From Candidatus Hydrogenedentota bacterium (GTDB lineage: Bacteria > Hydrogenedentota > Hydrogenedentia > Hydrogenedentales > SLHB01), in NCBI GenBank assembly GCA_007130675.1, contig SLSB01000526.1, positions 1 to 8,889 on the forward strand: DNA of 8,889 bases. Direction: 5' to 3'. The translations under genes were made by a program, and so were the position numbers. Below the pieces are notes generated by a model that worked only from the letters and a program-made list of their open reading frames with translations, was not told the DNA's origin and searched no databases. This document shows, one piece after another, positions 1 to 5,082 of this stretch (positions are counted from its first letter, which is position 1; each line of letters starts with the position of its first letter).

Positions 1-33
1 CTCGCTCATGGTTTCCTCATGGCGTCAAATGTG

Positions 34-55
34 GCACAGCCGCCCTAGGCTGTGC
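34..55. repeat. GC-rich palindrome upstream of the hsdM remnant
   Basis: GCACAGCC (34-41) and GGCTGTGC (48-55) form a perfect 8-bp inverted repeat around a 6-nt loop. No T-run follows, so it is not a classical terminator. It lies 6 nt before a second, longer palindrome; together they look like one two-hairpin repeat unit. An in-frame stop (TAG, 46-48) inside it cuts the downstream HsdM frame off from anything upstream. Its identity as a repeat family is inferred from its form and from the similar elements nearby. Confidence 0.65.
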
Positions 56-321
56 GCCCTAGTAGGGGCGGGTTTGAAACCCGCCCCTACGAAGACATCC
101 CCGGTTTCTGCAAATCCGCCACCATCGACGAGATCCGGCAACACGGTTACGTGCTGACCCCGGGCCGGTACGTCGGCGCCGCCGAGATCGAAGACGACGG
201 CATCCCATTCGAGGAAAAAATGTCCGAACTATCCGCCACCCTCTACGAACAGTTCGCCGAATCCGACCAGCTCGAAGCCGCCATCAAAAGGAATCTGGAG
301 GTCTTGGGCTATGGCGAGTGA
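52..321 (+). pseudogene. hsdM: HsdM C-terminal fragment (type I R-M DNA methylase subunit)
   Basis: The frame encodes 89 residues; from about residue 13 (YEDIPGFCKSATIDEIRQHG, then the motif LTPGRYVG) it matches the C-terminal tail of HsdM, the N6-adenine methyltransferase subunit of type I restriction-modification enzymes. The tail normally contacts HsdS. The SAM-binding and NPPY catalytic regions are absent. Upstream in this frame there is a TAG at 46-48 and two palindromes, and no other frame in bases 1-60 gives HsdM-like sequence. The only near start is a GTG inside the repeat with no Shine-Dalgarno sequence. This looks like the 3' end of an interrupted methylase gene; the N-terminal part would lie left of the window. 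It overlaps the hsdS start by 11 bp, the usual translational coupling. If the upstream part is intact, a C-terminally shortened HsdM might still be made. Confidence 0.7.
62..90. repeat. REP-type palindrome at the hsdM break
   Basis: GTAGGGGCGGGTTT (62-75) and AAACCCGCCCCTAC (77-90) form a perfect 14-bp inverted repeat around a single G. The GTAGGGGCG...CGCCCCTAC arms are typical of REP-like palindromes spread by RAYT enzymes, and a RAYT remnant lies 1.6 kb downstream. The right arm ends where recognisable HsdM sequence (YEDIPGFCKSAT) begins, so the element appears to sit inside the former hsdM reading frame. Confidence 0.8.
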
Positions 322-1666
322 GTGGTCTCGTACAACTGTCGGTTCCTTTTGTCCTTTTTCGTACGGGAAAGGGCTTCCAGAAAAAAAGCGCAAGCCGAAT
401 GGCAGCTTCAAAGTTTACGGATCAAATGGCCCTGTTGGTACGCACGACCAACCTTTGGTCGACCAGCCTGGGATTGTTATAGGGCGCAAAGGCACTGTGG
501 GAGCTGTACATTTCGCATCAGAACCATTTTGGCCGATTGATACAACCTTCTACGTGGTAAGTACCTCCGACCGGCATCTGAGATACACCTATTACCTACT
601 TAAATCTGTTGGCCTCGAAAATATGAATGCCGACAGTGCGGTTCCTGGGCTAAATCGGGACGCAGCCCACGCAAGGCAAATACTTGTACCCCCATTCGAA
701 GAACAACGCGCCATCGCCCATATCCTCGGGTCTTTGGACGACAAGATCGAATTGAACCGGCGGATGAACGAGACGCTGGAGGCCATGGCCCGCGCCATTT
801 TCAAATCGTGGTTCGTGGATTTCCTGCCTGTGCGGGCGAAACAACGTGCCCGCACGCAGACAGGCGAGCCGGTGCACGCCCGTAGGGGCGAATCACGATT
901 CGCCCTGAATTTGCCGCCCGAAATCCTCGACCTCTTCCCCGACAGTTTCCAAGACTCCGAGCTCGGCCCCATTCCAAAAGGGTGGGAGGTCTTGCCTCTA
1001 TCCGAAGTTGTGAACATTATTGGCGGAGGGACTCCAAAAACAAAAGTGAAAGAGTACTGGGGTGGCGATATCCCATGGTTCTCAGTTGTAGATGCGCCCA
1101 CTGAAACAGACGTATTCGTTATTGATACAGAGAAGCACATTACAAAGCTTGGGGCAAACAAATCATCGACCAAAGTGCTGCGTAAAGGGACAACGATAAT
1201 TAGCGCACGAGGGACGGTTGGGAAGTGTGCCCTTGTTGGACGTCCAATGGCTATGAATCAATCTTGCTACGGTATCCAAGGCAAGAAAGGAGAAAGCGAT
1301 TATTTCGTTTATTTCACTATCAGAAGGCAAGTTTCGGATCTGCAGAGAAGTGGGCATGGATCAGTGTTTAATACGATTACACGGGACACCTTCAGAACCA
1401 TCCAAATAGCATGCCCTCCAACGAATCTTACCACTTCATACGAGGAAATTGTTCATCCATTGATGGAACTGGTTTTAGCAAATCTATATGAGAACGCGTC
1501 CCTCACCACCCTCCGCGACACCCTTCTTCCCAAGCTGATTTCCGGCGAGTTGCGCGTGCCTGCGGCGGCGCTCGAGGGGCTTGCGGCGCAGGCAGGGGTT
1601 CCGGATGCCGAGGGATTGGTTGAACCTGCCAGTGCCGGCACGGCAGACAGGGAGGCCGGGGTATGA
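311..1666 (+). CDS. hsdS: Type I restriction-modification specificity subunit HsdS
   Basis: HsdS (451 aa) is the DNA-recognition subunit that guides HsdM, and HsdR when present, to a bipartite target. The first target-recognition domain covers about residues 5-125. It is followed by the conserved helical spacer (about 127-171; PPFEEQRAIAHILGSLDDKI, later FKSWFVDF), a second domain (about 225-375; SELGPIPKGWEV at its entry, later GGGTPKT and ISARGTVG), and the distal conserved helix with LRDTLLPKLISGELRV (401-416). The length is near the family norm. The ATG at 311 has a good GGAGG (297-301) and overlaps the hsdM end. Oddities: residues 191-199 are encoded by a REP-type palindrome lying between the helical spacer and the second recognition domain, and about 35 extra residues after GELRV are encoded largely by inverted repeats. 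Both recognition domains look more AT-rich than the conserved parts, consistent with domain exchange. The frame is intact, so the protein is probably still made. Confidence 0.93.
   Translation: MASEWSRTTVGSFCPFSYGKGLPEKKRKPNGSFKVYGSNGPVGTHDQPLVDQPGIVIGRKGTVGAVHFASEPFWPIDTTFYVVSTSDRHLRYTYYLLKSVGLENMNADSAVPGLNRDAAHARQILVPPFEEQRAIAHILGSLDDKIELNRRMNETLEAMARAIFKSWFVDFLPVRAKQRARTQTGEPVHARRGESRFALNLPPEILDLFPDSFQDSELGPIPKGWEVLPLSEVVNIIGGGTPKTKVKEYWGGDIPWFSVVDAPTETDVFVIDTEKHITKLGANKSSTKVLRKGTTIISARGTVGKCALVGRPMAMNQSCYGIQGKKGESDYFVYFTIRRQVSDLQRSGHGSVFNTITRDTFRTIQIACPPTNLTTSYEEIVHPLMELVLANLYENASLTTLRDTLLPKLISGELRVPAAALEGLAAQAGVPDAEGLVEPASAGTADREAGV
885..906. repeat. REP-type palindrome in frame within hsdS
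   Basis: GGGCGAATC (886-894) and GATTCGCCC (897-905) form a perfect 9-bp inverted repeat around AC, extended by a G-T pair (885/906). With the preceding GTAG it carries the same GTAGGGGCG arm as the palindrome at 62-90. It encodes RRGESRFAL (HsdS residues 191-199) in the stretch between the helical spacer and the second recognition domain, keeping the reading frame open. Confidence 0.7.
1557..1594. repeat. Inverted repeat in the hsdS 3' end
   Basis: TGCCTGCG (1557-1564) and CGCAGGCA (1587-1594) are perfect inverted repeats around a 22-nt GC-rich loop. The segment encodes about residues 416-428 (PAAALEGLAAQAG), lying between GELRVP and a second VPDAEGLVE. Many HsdS proteins run directly from GELRVP into DAE, so this stretch looks like a small in-frame insertion. 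That comparison is from memory of the family. Confidence 0.45.
1626..1646. repeat. Hairpin at the 3' end of hsdS
   Basis: CTGCC(A)GTGCC (1626-1636) pairs with GGCACGGCAG (1637-1646) with a single bulged A and essentially no loop. It lies 17 bp before the hsdS stop and just before the RAYT start. There is no following T-run, so a terminator role is doubtful. It could instead be a decayed palindromic repeat. Confidence 0.4.
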
Positions 1667-1680
1667 GGAAAGGCGATGGA

Positions 1681-1702
1681 GGGGCGAATGATCATACGCC
1701 CC
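1681..1702. repeat. REP-type palindrome within the RAYT 5' end
   Basis: GGGGCGAATGATCATACGCCCC reads as 11-bp arms with a single A-A mismatch. It shares the GGGGCGAAT arm with the palindrome in hsdS. It lies in the RAYT 5' coding region (residues GANDHTP), so it may be a cognate REP associated with this transposase. Confidence 0.65.
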
Positions 1703-1835
1703 GCGACCGAAACCGCCGGTCGATTCGGTTGCAGGGGTACGATTATTCACAGGCCGGTGCGTATTTCGTGACCATCTGCACGCAAAACCGGGAATGTTTG
1801 TTTGGCGGTGTGATGGACGGGGAAATGGGAAGCAT

Positions 1836-1880
1836 TCTTTCCGAAGTCTCGCGAGTCTTCGAGCGAGCATTTCGGAAAGA
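1836..1880. repeat. Long stem-loop between the RAYT relic and the IS end
   Basis: TCTTTCCGAA (1836-1845) and TTCGGAAAGA (1871-1880) form a perfect 10-bp inverted repeat. Within the 25-nt loop, CTCGC (1848-1852) can pair with GCGAG (1863-1867), giving a two-tier cruciform. It begins about where RAYT homology ends and stops 5 bp before the left IS repeat. It may be the end of another small element or a folded target site; its function is unknown. Confidence 0.5.
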
Positions 1881-1885
1881 AGCCG

Positions 1886-1910
1886 TTGAACAAACCGCTT
1901 CGTCGGTTAC
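1886..1910 (+). repeat. Left (oriIS-side) inverted repeat of the IS91-type element
   Basis: TTGAAC followed by AAACCGCTTCGTCGGTTAC. The reverse complement of 4364-4387 gives TTGAACT then AAACCGCTTCGCGGTAC, so the two ends agree except for three single-base indels. The left copy can fold as AACCG-CTTCGT-CGGTT. GAAC at 1888-1891 is the likely target tetranucleotide. Confidence 0.65.
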
Positions 1911-2131
1911 CTATGGGGTTTTGTTGGCTGGCGGGATGTTGGTTTTGGGAAAAAGTGGGGTCCGGTTTTTGGGAGAGGCAACACCGTGAAGTTCAATCGG
2001 GGGGTGAATGGACCTGGAAAAAGGCGCGGAACGCATGGCCGCGCGAGACTTTTGCTGGATAGGACGGAATGAGCGCGCATCGCTCAGGGAGAGCGAGAAA
2101 GCGAAACGGATAAGATCACGGGCGTTGTTTG
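1911..2131. other. Non-coding subterminal region of the IS91-type element
   Basis: This lies between the left inverted repeat and the transposase stop. No open frame here resembles a known protein. There is a short hairpin CGCTC-AGGGA-GAGCG at about 2080-2095. In IS91-type elements this subterminal interval holds the replication origin where the Y2 transposase nicks; that role is inferred from position only. Confidence 0.4.
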
Positions 2132-3340
2132 TCATGGAGGAGGTCCCGGGGGCCCGTGGGAAGGGGGAAGTCGAACCGGCTCAACCGTGCCGATGCATGC
2201 CAGGCGCCCTTGGTGGCACTTGGGACACAACAGCGGGTCGACCCCGGTCAGGCTAATGAGGAGTGCAGCCCAGTCCTGCTTTTGCGGAACCGGGACATCC
2301 GTGGAACCCCTGGCGCTCAGCAGACGCCGGCAGAGCGCGAGCTTTGGGGTTCTGTGGCAATGGGCCATGAATCCGTAATAGCGGATTCGCGTGAAGCGAT
2401 CGGGCAGAACGTGCAGCAGGAAGCGACGGATGAATTCGTGGGCTTCGAGTGTCAAGAACCCTTGCGTGCCGTTGTGGCTGTAATCGCGCCACGTAAACGT
2501 AACGCAGCCATTTTCCAGGCTCACAATCCGGTTGTTGGAGATGGCGATTCGGTGGGTGTAACGGGCAAGGTAGTCCAAAACCTTCTCCGGGCCCGCGAAC
2601 GGCGGCTTGGCGTACACCACCCACTCGCTCTTGCGGCAGGATTGCATGAGCCTTTCGAATGCTGTGGGTTCGTTGAGATGCGCGGCCGTGCCGTGAAAGC
2701 GGATCCGTCCAGCAGCAAAGTCCTGTGTGAGCCTGTCGAGAAACAGCCTGCGAAACAGACGAGACAGAACCCGAACGGAAAACAAGAACCCGCTCCTGCA
2801 GGAGATCCACGCCGTGCTGTCCCGGCTCAATCCTCCCCCTGGAACCACACAGTGGATGTGGGGATGGTACATAAGGTTTTGTCCCCACGTGTGAAGGATC
2901 GCCAGGAAGCCCAGTTCGGCGCCGAGGTGCTTGGGATCGCCCCCGATTCTCAGGAGTGTCTGCGAAACCGCCTGAAACAAACGGTCATACACCACCGCCT
3001 TGTTCTGCAGCGCCACGGGGCCCAGGCCATCCGGCAGGGTGAAGACAACGTGATAATACTCGACGGGGAGCAATTCGGCGCGGCGCGCTTCGCGCCATTG
3101 GGCCGTGGCCATGCTCTGGCACTTGGGACAGTGCCGGTTCCGGCACGAATTGTAAGCAATGACCCGATGGCCGCATTGGTCGCACGCATGGATATGGCCT
3201 CCCAGCGCGCCTGTGCGGCATCGTTCGATCGCCCCCAACACCCGCACCTGCTCCGGGGCCAGGGCGGCGCCATGCTTGCGCCGATACTCCCCGCCATGCA
3301 GGCGCAGAATATCGGCTACCTCCAGCCGAGGCCTGCTCAC
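2132..3340 (-). CDS. tnpA: IS91-family Y2 HUH transposase
   Basis: The protein has 402 residues, typical for IS91-family transposases, single-strand endonucleases that nick at oriIS and drive rolling-circle transposition. From the N-terminus there is a zinc-binding segment (C53-x2-C56 ... C66, H70, C71-x2-C74; CDQCGHRVIAYNSCRNRHCP), then the metal-binding HUH motif (H161-I-H163 in YHPHIHCVVPGGG). The paired catalytic tyrosines follow (Y257-x3-Y261 in YLARYTHRIAISN). A C-terminal CPKC knuckle (C372, C375) sits in a stretch common to the family (GVDPLLCPKC). All key residues are present, so activity is plausible. The GTG start at 3340 lies 15 nt after the recombinase stop with only a poor ribosome-binding site, suggesting translational coupling. 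The start is in the same frame as the upstream gene. Confidence 0.93.
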   Translation of the reverse strand: MSRPRLEVADILRLHGGEYRRKHGAALAPEQVRVLGAIERCRTGALGGHIHACDQCGHRVIAYNSCRNRHCPKCQSMATAQWREARRAELLPVEYYHVVFTLPDGLGPVALQNKAVVYDRLFQAVSQTLLRIGGDPKHLGAELGFLAILHTWGQNLMYHPHIHCVVPGGGLSRDSTAWISCRSGFLFSVRVLSRLFRRLFLDRLTQDFAAGRIRFHGTAAHLNEPTAFERLMQSCRKSEWVVYAKPPFAGPEKVLDYLARYTHRIAISNNRIVSLENGCVTFTWRDYSHNGTQGFLTLEAHEFIRRFLLHVLPDRFTRIRYYGFMAHCHRTPKLALCRRLLSARGSTDVPVPQKQDWAALLISLTGVDPLLCPKCHQGRLACIGTVEPVRLPPSHGPPGPPP

Positions 3341-3355
3341 CGTCGGGCCTGCGAT

Positions 3356-4195
3356 CTAAAGCCCGGGAAGCGAATCGAGGGGGCTCGGGGTTTGGTGAAT
3401 GCGTTCGAGGCTGATGTGCGTGTAACAAGCGGTGGAATGCGGAGTCCCGTGCCCCAGAATGGCCTGGATGGTGCGCAGATCCACCCCCGATTCCAAGAGA
3501 TGGGTCGCGAAACTGTGACGCAATATGTGCGGGGTCACCCGTTTTTCAAATCCCAGCGCCAAGGCCGCTTCGGTGCATGCCTGCCGCACCGCGTCCGCGC
3601 TGATAGGGCTGTGCTTTCTTTCGCCGGGGAACAGCCAGTGCGTCGGGCGCTCCGTTTTCCAGTATTCTCGCAAGGCGGCAAGCAGTCTTGGGGAGAGCAT
3701 CACGTAGCGATCCTTGCGGCCTTTGCCCTGCTCCACAAAAATCATCATGCGCTTGCTGTCGATGTCCGAGACCTTGAGACGGGTGACCTCGCCGATCCGT
3801 ATGCCCGTGGCGTAGGCCGTCATGAGAATGGTCCGGTACTTCACATTGTCTATGGCGTGGAAGAACTGGACCACCTCCTCGCGGCTCAGCACGCGAGGAA
3901 GCCGCTTTTCGCGCTTGGCGTGGGGAATCCGCCTGAAGTCCCAATCCCGTTCAAGGGTCACGCGATACAGGAACCGGAGGGCGCACACCGCAACGTTGGA
4001 ATAGGCCACCGAAACCCCCTTCTCCTCGATCAGATAGACCAGGTAGGAACGAATCTCCTCCAAGCCCAGCAACTCCGGCGACTTGCCAAAATGCTTGGCA
4101 AACGCCGCAACGTGGCTGATGTAGCGGTCGCGGGTGGTCGCCGCCAGATTGCGGATCTTCATGTCCTGGTTCATGCGTTGACGAAGCGTGCTCAT
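3356..4195 (-). CDS. Tyrosine recombinase (phage-integrase family) of the IS91-type element
   Basis: The protein has 279 residues and cuts and rejoins DNA through a 3'-phosphotyrosine intermediate. A SAM-like core-binding domain covers about residues 1-85 and the catalytic domain about 98-265. The full active-site set is visible: R133 (TGIRIGEV), K158 (QGKGRKDRY), H223 and R226 (HILRHSFATHLL), H249 (LGHG) and Y258 (ACYTHIS). The ATG at 4195 has a strong GAGGAG seven bases upstream (minus strand, 4203-4208). Some IS91-family elements carry such a recombinase upstream of the transposase, and this order fits. Its role may be to resolve transposition products or to assist integration; that is inference. 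XerC/D-type housekeeping recombinases are similar in length, but linkage to the transposase within the repeat-bounded unit argues against one. Confidence 0.92.
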   Translation of the reverse strand: MSTLRQRMNQDMKIRNLAATTRDRYISHVAAFAKHFGKSPELLGLEEIRSYLVYLIEEKGVSVAYSNVAVCALRFLYRVTLERDWDFRRIPHAKREKRLPRVLSREEVVQFFHAIDNVKYRTILMTAYATGIRIGEVTRLKVSDIDSKRMMIFVEQGKGRKDRYVMLSPRLLAALREYWKTERPTHWLFPGERKHSPISADAVRQACTEAALALGFEKRVTPHILRHSFATHLLESGVDLRTIQAILGHGTPHSTACYTHISLERIHQTPSPLDSLPGL

Positions 4196-4363
4196 GGCTC
4201 TTCTCCTCGGTTAAAGATCCCGGCTCCCATAGCCAGGATGAACCAAGAAGAATACCCAGCAACGGCGGCGCCCGCGAGAAACCCCCGCATAAGCGGCCAC
4301 CTCAGGAACGGCCAGCAGACAACACAAACGACCGGCTGAAGACCTTCACTCGACGCGTTCCCT

Positions 4364-4387
4364 GTACCGCGAAGCGGTTTAGTTCAA
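4364..4387 (-). repeat. Right (terIS-side) inverted repeat of the IS91-type element
   Basis: GTACCGCGAAGCGGTTTAG followed by TTCAA is an inverted copy of 1886-1910 with three single-base indels. It contains the hairpin ACCGC-GAA-GCGGT (4366-4378). GTTC at 4382-4385 mirrors GAAC at the other end. Classical IS91 ends are dissimilar, so near-identical hairpin ends are notable. Confidence 0.6.
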
Positions 4388-4701
4388 AAGATCTTTTTGT
4401 GGGGCAGCCGACTTTTTTTGAAAAAGTGCGAGCAGAATTTTGAGGTTTTTCTCATGATTCAATTCGGGCGCACCCCAAAAATCGCCCATTTTCGCCTTCG
4501 TTTTTAGGCGGCCCGGCGGCCATCAGATTAGGAAATTGTGACAGCCGCTCAAAAATACATGTCGCTGTCTCAAGAAAATCGGCGCCATATTCCCGAATCA
4601 GTGAAAAGCACGCGGCCCCGGGGATCAGTTAGGGGTGATACTCCGAATGCCGCAATCCGTATTTCGCCGTACTTCGACGCGGGACATTTCCGATTTGCAT
4701 G

Positions 4702-4710
4702 TGATATAAG
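4702..4710 (+). promoter_or_regulatory. Possible extended -10 promoter for the regulator-helicase unit
   Basis: TGATATAAG fits an extended -10 (TGn then TATAAT-like). The optimal -35 position (about 4682-4687, GGACAT) is poor, as is often the case for extended -10 promoters. It lies 54 bp before the regulator ATG at 4764. This is motif evidence only. Confidence 0.35.
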
Positions 4711-4718
4711 AGTGCGAT

Positions 4719-4733
4719 AAGGTGAAGGACCTT
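4719..4733. promoter_or_regulatory. Possible operator near the predicted transcription start
   Basis: AAGGT (4719-4723) and ACCTT (4729-4733) form an inverted repeat; the inner AAGG-A-CCTT is also symmetric. Lying 9-23 bp after the putative -10, it would be well placed for repression by a small helix-turn-helix protein such as the one once encoded at 4764. Inference from position. Confidence 0.25.
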
Positions 4734-4763
4734 GAATGCGGTTCCTAGGAAAGGAAAACTCCC

Positions 4764-5082
4764 ATGCCGGGGAAGCAGGCAAATTGCCAAGATTTGGTGA
4801 AGGAAGTTTGATGGCAGCTTGGGATAAGCCAAGGGGATCTGGCCCGCGAGTTGGGAGTTAGTTTTCGCGACGGTTAATGGGTGGCAAAACAGAAAAGTGA
4901 CGCCATCAATACTGGCGAAAGCTCAGTTTGAGCATTCTGCAGCCAAATGGTCGCGCCTGGCGAAACGCAAGAAGAGTGTGGCTAAGGTGCGGGCGATTAG
5001 AAGGCCTAAGATGAGCACAACGCCCAGCTTTGGCGTTAATCAAGACTCGCTCAAACGAGTGCCTCTCGGAGAGGGGGACTAG
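4764..5082 (+). pseudogene. Broken helix-turn-helix (XRE-like) regulator gene
   Basis: Starting at ATG 4764, with an AGGAAAGG Shine-Dalgarno about 9 bases upstream, the frame reads MPGKQANCQDLVKEV, hits TGA (4809-4811), then continues WQLGISQGDLARELGVS. At the T-run 4862-4865 one extra base shifts the frame; the next frame continues as FATVNGWQNRKVTPSILAKA and runs to TAG at 5080-5082. Joined, ARELGVSF-ATVN-W-N-K-TPS is the classic helix-turn-helix signature of small DNA-binding regulators (LARELGVSFATVNRWENGK type). The intact gene would have encoded about 105 residues. Two independent lesions indicate decay, although a sequencing indel cannot be excluded for the T-run. The 3' end carries many Lys and Arg residues. 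It abuts the helicase start with no gap, so it was probably the first gene of the helicase operon and its regulator. Confidence 0.72.
5062..5077 (+). promoter_or_regulatory. Ribosome-binding site of the helicase within a palindrome
   Basis: CCTCTC (5062-5067) and GAGAGG (5069-5074) are perfect inverted repeats around one G, and the right arm continues as GGG. The GGAGAGGGGG run is the only Shine-Dalgarno candidate for the ATG at 5083 (spacing about 5). The 6-bp pairing could partly hide it, or be melted by ribosomes translating the upstream frame that ends at 5082. Confidence 0.45.

Larger units (their letters stand above)
1663..1989 (+). pseudogene. Truncated REP-associated tyrosine transposase (RAYT, Y1 HUH family)
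   Basis: The start overlaps the hsdS stop (ATGA, 1663-1666) and has a GGAGG at 1651-1655. Residues about 17-55 (NRRSIRLQGYDYSQAGAYFV, then TICTQNRECLFG and DGEM) match the N-terminus of RAYT/TnpA_REP proteins, single-strand HUH nucleases that act on REP palindromes. Homology stops near base 1827. The HUH motif (PNHVHG-like) and the catalytic tyrosine that follow in the family are absent; full proteins usually have roughly 150-250 residues. The remaining codons run through an inverted repeat (1836-1880) and into the end of the IS91-type element at about 1892, so the 108-residue frame is a chimera and cannot encode an active enzyme. The relic still explains why REP-like palindromes are scattered around it. 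Confidence 0.75.
1886..4387 (-). mobile_element. IS91-family element with accessory tyrosine recombinase
   Basis: This is an about 2.5-kb unit holding a tyrosine recombinase gene and a Y2 HUH transposase gene, both read on the minus strand. Its bounds are set by imperfect inverted repeats at 1886-1910 and 4364-4387. The transposase 3' end faces the left end, as the origin (oriIS) end does in IS91. There the flanking tetranucleotide is GAAC on the plus strand (1888-1891), which reads GTTC after the element in the transposase direction, matching the known IS91 target preference. IS91 elements move by a rolling-circle mechanism and do not make target duplications, and none is evident. Both genes are open, so the element may be functional. 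Its insertion truncates the RAYT-side sequence. The exact end bases are uncertain because the TTGAAC motif is present at both ends. Confidence 0.8.
4388..4763. other. Intergenic region without a convincing gene
   Basis: No open frame here has recognisable homology; the short frames on both strands lack ribosome-binding sites. The left part is AT-rich with an inverted repeat ACTTTTT-TTG-AAAAAGT (4411-4427) and a GGCGGCCC/GGCGGCC direct repeat (about 4508-4522). The right part leads into a possible promoter (4702-4710) and a small palindrome (4719-4733) upstream of the broken regulator gene. It probably holds the control region of the regulator-helicase unit. Confidence 0.5.

Noticed and set aside
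2129..4339. A 736-codon plus-strand open frame across the whole IS91-type element
   Set aside because: It is exactly antisense to two well-supported genes that share a frame, shows no protein-like motifs, and is the kind of shadow that arises opposite GC-rich genes.
4411..4427. Rho-independent terminator at the AT-rich inverted repeat
   Set aside because: The stem is only A-T rich (7 bp with a 3-nt loop), there is no GC stem, and no gene ends just before it on either strand.
4538..4720. Short plus-strand frame (60 codons) in the intergenic region
   Set aside because: GTG start, no ribosome-binding site, no recognisable motif, and it runs over the likely promoter.
4629..4832. Minus-strand frame of 67 codons upstream of the regulator
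   Set aside because: It overlaps the promoter region and the better-supported HTH pseudogene; no domain is recognisable.
4897..5082. A stand-alone 61-residue basic protein
   Set aside because: It is the shifted 3' part of the broken HTH regulator; the GTG start lies within the helix-turn-helix sequence and no ribosome-binding site precedes it.
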